Origin: Dactylosporangium sp. AC04546
Lineage (GTDB): Bacteria > Actinomycetota > Actinomycetes > Mycobacteriales > Micromonosporaceae
Reading direction: 5' to 3'
Length of the DNA: 64,000 nucleotides
Assembly: GCF_022095675.1 (NCBI RefSeq)
Contig: NZ_JAHYSG010000029.1
Coordinates: 1-64,000 of the forward strand
Part shown: positions 60,683-64,000 of the stretch, one piece after another
Position numbering within the stretch: the first letter of the stretch is position 1
Layout of the letters: every line of letters starts with the position of its first letter
Made by a program: the position numbers and the translations under genes
Notes under the pieces: model-generated
What the model saw: only the letters and a program-made list of their open reading frames with translations
The model's database searches: none
Told to the model about the DNA's origin: nothing

Positions 60683-61246
60683 GTGTTTGTCGATGACGAC
60701 CGGTTCCCGTTCCTGGCCGACCTTCGCCGCGCCTGGCGTGACATCCGGGAGGAGTGCCTGACACTCGACGACGAGTCGTTCGAGCCCTGGGTGCAACGCG
60801 AGATGTACGGAACCGGCTGGAGCGTCTACGGGCTCGTCGCGTTCGGCACCCGCATCGACGCGGCACTGGCGACATGCCCGCACACCGCAGCAGCGCTGAG
60901 CCGGATCCCGGGCCTCACGACCGCAGGTTTCTCCCGCATGGTTGCCGGGACTCACATCAGGCCCCACCGAGGCTGGGTGACGACCGTCTACCGCGCCCAC
61001 CTGGGCTTGATCGTGCCGGATGGCGACTGCGCGTTGCGGGTCGGCTCGCAGATCCGGCCCTGGCGCGAAGGCGGGCTGTTCGTCTTCGACGACACAGTCG
61101 ACCATGAAGCGTGGAACTATTCCGATAGCACGCGCACAGTGCTGCTGTTCGATTTCCTACGGCCCGGCCGGACCATGGACGAACTCGACGAACTGCCGCC
61201 GGAAGTGGCCGCTGCTGTCCAGCGCCGGACCCGCGACCAGAAGTAA
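60683..61246 (+). CDS. Aspartyl/asparaginyl beta-hydroxylase-like dioxygenase
   Basis: A 187-aa protein of the aspartyl/asparaginyl hydroxylase family (Fe(II)/2-oxoglutarate). The core reads HIRPHRGWVTTVYRAHLGLI, then CALRVGSQIRPWREGGLFVF, then DDTVDHEAWN, matching the family order of first His, R/W-E-G segment and second His. Bacterial members hydroxylate Asp/Asn or related residues of peptides or small molecules. The start is the GTG at 60683 with GGAGG six bases upstream; the longer frame back to 60269 is antisense to the S66 gene and is not credible. The target is unknown; a link to the siderophore 26 kb away is not implied. Confidence 0.82.
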   Translation: MFVDDDRFPFLADLRRAWRDIREECLTLDDESFEPWVQREMYGTGWSVYGLVAFGTRIDAALATCPHTAAALSRIPGLTTAGFSRMVAGTHIRPHRGWVTTVYRAHLGLIVPDGDCALRVGSQIRPWREGGLFVFDDTVDHEAWNYSDSTRTVLLFDFLRPGRTMDELDELPPEVAAAVQRRTRDQK

Positions 61247-61400
61247 CGGCCCGTCCCAACAACCGAAGCAGACGGGTGCGCCGATTCGTCCCGCTCGCGT
61301 GCGTTTGATCAATGCTCGACCTACGGAAGTCCTTGCGGCACCGTGCCCCAGTGTCAGACATCTGGCTCGATGGGCGATCCCACGCGTTCGCAAGATCCGT

Positions 61401-61412
61401 TATTCTGCGCAC
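61401..61412 (+). promoter_or_regulatory. Leaderless promoter, TATTCT-N6-GTG
   Basis: TATTCT is followed by six bases and the GTG of the 96-aa gene; no Shine-Dalgarno is visible. It is one of four identical layouts in the window. Confidence 0.5.
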
Positions 61413-61703
61413 GTGATCGTTGTTGACGGGCAATCGAACGAGCGGCTTGTACTCGACGGTGGCTGGCTGGAGAAGCTGCGCGGCGGCCGGCCCGTCACCC
61501 GCACACCGGCGTCGTCGTTCCGAGGCGCGCAGTGGAAAGATCTGGAGCGCCGCGTCACGTTGTTCGGGCGCGAGAAGGAGCGGCTGGTCCAGGTCACCCT
61601 CACCTTCGACGGTGGGCCGTTCGTCGGGCTCATCGCCGACGCCGCCAAGCGGCCGGAGCTCGAGGCCATCGTCGACGGGCTCGAGGCGGCGCGGTCCGCC
61701 TGA
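61413..61703 (+). CDS. Hypothetical protein (96 aa)
   Basis: A 96-aa product from a GTG at 61413: IVVDGQSNERLVLDGGWLEK... ending in DGLEAARSA, predicted as alternating strands with a C-terminal helix. No signal peptide or membrane helix. No family is recognised. The frame continues upstream without a stop, but that part is in the dioxygenase gene's alternate frame; the leaderless promoter fixes the start. Confidence 0.6.
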   Translation: MIVVDGQSNERLVLDGGWLEKLRGGRPVTRTPASSFRGAQWKDLERRVTLFGREKERLVQVTLTFDGGPFVGLIADAAKRPELEAIVDGLEAARSA

Positions 61704-62381
61704 GTGACCCGCGCCTGACCTGCTCACCGCATGGCGGCGGGTTGGGTGTTCGCATGATCCCGGGCAAATGAAGACGTACAGCGAGTAGCCGCTCGCGACA
61801 GCGACCTCGGTGGAATTGAACAAGCCCATCCGGGGCTCCTCGCCGGGACGCCAGCTCCAGCCTGCGCCGACCCATTTACGGCCTGGTCATGTACGAGAAC
61901 GCATACGTGACCCGGGAGGCGTTCGACCGGCTCCCGACTGCCCAGGGGTCCCGTCTCGTACGTGCTGCACACCGCGACCGTCTGCGTACGGGCACACGAC
62001 AACAGGCGACGGTGCGGCCCGCACCCCGCCACCGCCCTGCAGTGGGGTCCGCGCGACGCAGTCGACCAGCGTGCCGGCGTCGGTACGACTCCACGCATCG
62101 CATCGCCGCCGCGCAAACCCCATACCTGGAAGCTTCCAGGTTCCGCTCGGCAGGGATTTGCCTGAAAGTCGCCGGTGTCGGTGGCCATCACCTGGTGACC
62201 CATGCCTTCGATGGGTGCCGAACAGGGCTCAGGAGACCGGCTGGGAGGAGGTCGGTGGGCTCAACGATGTTGGCGCCGTCCCGCAGATCGCCGTCCGTGT
62301 CGAGAGCGGGGATTCAGTCCGTGGAGGCGGGGATGGCTTCCCGGATCGGTTTCTGATCGCCATTCGAGGGTTGGAGCAGAA
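61704..62381. other. 680-base stretch without a recognised gene
   Basis: Several frames on both strands exceed 75 codons, but none has a family motif, good start signal or convincing composition. The longest plus-strand frame runs into the secreted-protein gene. It may be intergenic or an eroded gene; I see no repeats or tRNA. Confidence 0.45.
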
Positions 62382-62777
62382 ATGTCCGTACCAAAGAAGC
62401 TGGTATCCGGCCTCGCTGCGATCGCGGTGAGCCTGGCGATGGCGGTGGCCGTCAGCAGCCCCGCACAGGCCGCAGGCCCCAAGAACGGCTGTCCGTACGG
62501 TGCCGCGTGCATATACTCGGGTGTCACCGCGGAGGCGATCGCCCAGGGCCCCGTCGCGATCTGGTGGGACGGTGTCTACACCCTGAACAACGTGTTCAAC
62601 CAGCGCGCCATTATCAACAACCAGTACGGCGGCTGGGTGATCCAGATCTGCTACGGCTGGTACGGCACCAACTGCCCGCCCGGCGGCGCCATCTACGAGG
62701 GCCTCGCCGGGTTCCCCGACATGACGCCGATCAACTCCGTATGGCTGCACCCCGGCCCGCCGGTGTTCACCTGGTAG
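62382..62777 (+). CDS. Small secreted protein, peptidase-inhibitor-I36-like
   Basis: A 131-aa protein with a Sec signal peptide (KKLVSGLAAIAVSLAMAVAV, cleavage after AQA near residue 30). The mature ~100 residues hold four Cys (37, 43, 90, 98), probably two disulfides, starting with GCPYGAACIYSG. The pattern resembles the short secreted proteins annotated as peptidase inhibitor family I36 (CPxGxxCxY/W) of actinomycetes, though the similarity is weak. TTGGAG lies five bases before the ATG. A strong hairpin follows at 62790-62837. Confidence 0.72.
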   Translation: MSVPKKLVSGLAAIAVSLAMAVAVSSPAQAAGPKNGCPYGAACIYSGVTAEAIAQGPVAIWWDGVYTLNNVFNQRAIINNQYGGWVIQICYGWYGTNCPPGGAIYEGLAGFPDMTPINSVWLHPGPPVFTW

Positions 62778-62789
62778 GGCATCGACGCG

Positions 62790-62837
62790 CACCATCCGCT
62801 CGGTCAGTCAGCGAGGAGGCCGACCGAGCGGATGGTG
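62790..62837 (+). terminator. Perfect 16-bp stem-loop, terminator
   Basis: CACCATCCGCTCGGTC at 62790-62805 pairs perfectly with 62822-62837 around a 16-base loop, starting 13 bases after the secreted-protein stop codon. No U-tract follows, as is common for actinomycete terminators. Confidence 0.8.
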
Positions 62838-63075
62838 TACCACACGGGCAGGTCGAGGCCACGCAAGGCCGGCAACGCTAAGGCGGCCGCCCGGTCCGGC
62901 GGCCGCGGTCGACGGTGTGTCGGCGAACAGGTGGCTGCCCATCGATTGCGAGGGTCGCGGCACAAGCCTCACATCGACGAAGACGGCGCCAGCCCGACCA
63001 CCGGCGACCGCCTGCCCTCGGAAGTGACGGCTCGGCTCGCGCTTTTCGTGGTGTCCGGCGGTGGCGTGCATTGTG

Positions 63076-63087
63076 TAGTCTCAATGC
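63076..63087 (+). promoter_or_regulatory. Leaderless promoter, TAGTCT-N6-GTG
   Basis: TAGTCT is followed by six bases and the GTG start of the 216-aa gene, with no Shine-Dalgarno. The rest of the 250 bases between the terminator and here shows nothing else. Confidence 0.5.
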
Positions 63088-63738
63088 GTGACTACGGGGG
63101 AACAGCTCGTTGACGATTCGGTGTCCCGGCCGGTGCTGGGCCGCCGCCGGGTCGGGCGCGGGTTTGCCGCCGTGTCGCTCGCCGTCGCGGTCACCGCCGT
63201 GGCGACCGGTGACCAGGCTGCGCGTCCGGCCGTCGATCCGCTCGCGATCGCGGCCGCGACCTCCTACTACACGGAAGAACCGCCCGCCGGCGACGTCATC
63301 GTGCTCGCCGACCCGTCGACCCAGCACCGCGTGCCGCAACGCCTGCGGGTCACGTTCGTGGTCTGGTACTCGACGACCGGCCGGCTCTGCGGGGTGTACG
63401 TCGACGCCAGCGAGCGCGCGAGCTTCTGCACGAAAGACGAATTCGTCGAGCTGACCTCTCGCGGGCAGCTGGATCATATGATGTCCGCCGGCGGCGGGAA
63501 CTTCTTCTGGTGTTTCGGCACCGTCCCGCCGGAGGTGACCACGGTCACCGCCGTCAGCGGGGCCGGCCGCCCGGTGACGACGAGGGTGACGACGGCAGAC
63601 CTCGGCGCCACCGCCCCGTTCCACTTCTACGCCATAACGCTGTACACCGGCGACCAGCACCTGGGTGTACTCCGCTTCAAAGGCACCGACGCCTCAGGCC
63701 GGGTGGTCGTCACCAGCAGCATCGACAAGTACGCCTAG
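63088..63738 (+). CDS. Membrane-anchored or secreted hypothetical protein (216 aa)
   Basis: A 216-aa protein with a basic N-terminus and one hydrophobic segment at about 28-42 (FAAVSLAVAVTAVA), so it is either signal-anchored or exported. The remainder is a beta-rich extracytoplasmic domain with three Cys (in RLCGVYV, SFCTKDE and FWCFGT), and GNFFWCFGTVPPEV in the centre. No family is recognised. The GTG start appears leaderless. Confidence 0.68.
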   Translation: MTTGEQLVDDSVSRPVLGRRRVGRGFAAVSLAVAVTAVATGDQAARPAVDPLAIAAATSYYTEEPPAGDVIVLADPSTQHRVPQRLRVTFVVWYSTTGRLCGVYVDASERASFCTKDEFVELTSRGQLDHMMSAGGGNFFWCFGTVPPEVTTVTAVSGAGRPVTTRVTTADLGATAPFHFYAITLYTGDQHLGVLRFKGTDASGRVVVTSSIDKYA

Positions 63739-63893
63739 CACGAGAGCACCAGCGACACGGCAGCGCAGGGACTCGCTCGCACCTCGGCCGCGCGCATCCG
63801 CCCGGCGTCCAGCGTCCCTCCACCGCCGTACATCACGGAAAGTGCGCCAGAGCCTCGTTCTCGCGAACGAAGCCACCGGGCGGGCCAGGGGCG

Positions 63894-64000
63894 TCAGCCC
63901 TGGAACCAGGCTCGCAGCTGCTGCGCCGCCTGGGCCAGCGCGACCTTGCCCGCGTCCAGGGCGTCGGACATGGCGAAGAAGCCGTGGACCATGCCCTCGT
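63894..64000 (-). CDS. Alpha/beta-hydrolase, C-terminal end (cut by window edge)
   Basis: The last 34 codons of a minus-strand gene are present: EGMVHGFFAMSDALDAGKVA and on to LRAWFQG, then TGA at 63896-63894. GMVHGF with its His is the end of the catalytic triad in fold-3 (HSL-like) esterases/lipases. The rest of the gene lies to the right of the window. Confidence 0.75.
   Translation of the reverse strand, partial: EGMVHGFFAMSDALDAGKVALAQAAQQLRAWFQG

Overview
The window is about 73% G+C and has GTG/TTG starts, Shine-Dalgarno-led as well as leaderless genes, DtxR/IdeR-type iron boxes, MbtH and very long NRPS genes. This points to a filamentous, high-GC actinomycete; I cannot name the genus. 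No rRNA, tRNA, CRISPR array or insertion sequence was seen.

Region 1 (1-39 kb) is a siderophore locus. A heterodimeric ABC exporter (its first gene cut by the left edge) converges on a ~31 kb minus-strand operon. In transcription order this is: mbtH-like gene; a salicylate synthase fused to ArCP-Cy-A-PCP; a salicylate-AMP ligase; NRPS C-A-PCP-E; NRPS C-A-PCP-E-C-A-PCP-C-PCP-C-A-PCP-E; NRPS C-A-PCP-TE; a FecB-like lipoprotein; and a SyrP-like Fe(II)/2-oxoglutarate hydroxylase. Four of the gene junctions are ATGA overlaps. Just upstream lie a divergent hydroxyornithine formyltransferase / ornithine N5-monooxygenase pair. A-domain codes read by eye give salicylate, Cys (cyclised), Asp/Asn (beta-hydroxylated, D), D-Thr, an unassigned residue, an A-less module, D-N5-formyl-N5-hydroxyornithine and a second unassigned residue. 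The inferred product is a mixed phenolate-thiazoline / beta-hydroxy-acid / hydroxamate siderophore. Four iron boxes are visible. Two of them sit in an ungapped composite element with a palindrome, TTCTACA-N3-TGTAGAA, which is also found in front of a PadR-like regulator/M56 peptidase gene pair. A BlaI-type repressor is nearby, so a second signal probably joins iron in controlling the locus.

Region 2 (39-48 kb) is envelope and metal homeostasis: a secreted protein, an acyltransferase-3 membrane protein, an M50 site-2 protease with CBS domains, a divergent NRAMP-like transporter next to a soluble MgtE-like sensor without membrane helices, and a catalytically dead P-type-ATPase-like protein.

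Region 3 (48-57 kb) is accessory and probably defence or signalling: a 52-aa protein coupled to a STAND NTPase; then a coupled cassette of ECF sigma factor, unknown 195-aa protein and TPR-CHAT protease; then small hypothetical genes of lower G+C. The sigma/adaptor/TPR-CHAT cassette is the best candidate here for a little-described system.

Region 4 (57-64 kb) holds ordinary chromosomal genes: an NAD(P)-binding oxidoreductase, a 41-aa ORF and an FMN reductase divergent from a MarR regulator, an S66 LD-carboxypeptidase/MccF-like peptidase, an aspartyl/asparaginyl hydroxylase-like protein, secreted small proteins, and the 3' end of an alpha/beta-hydrolase at the right edge. Four genes in regions 2 and 4 share a leaderless TANNNT-N6-start layout.
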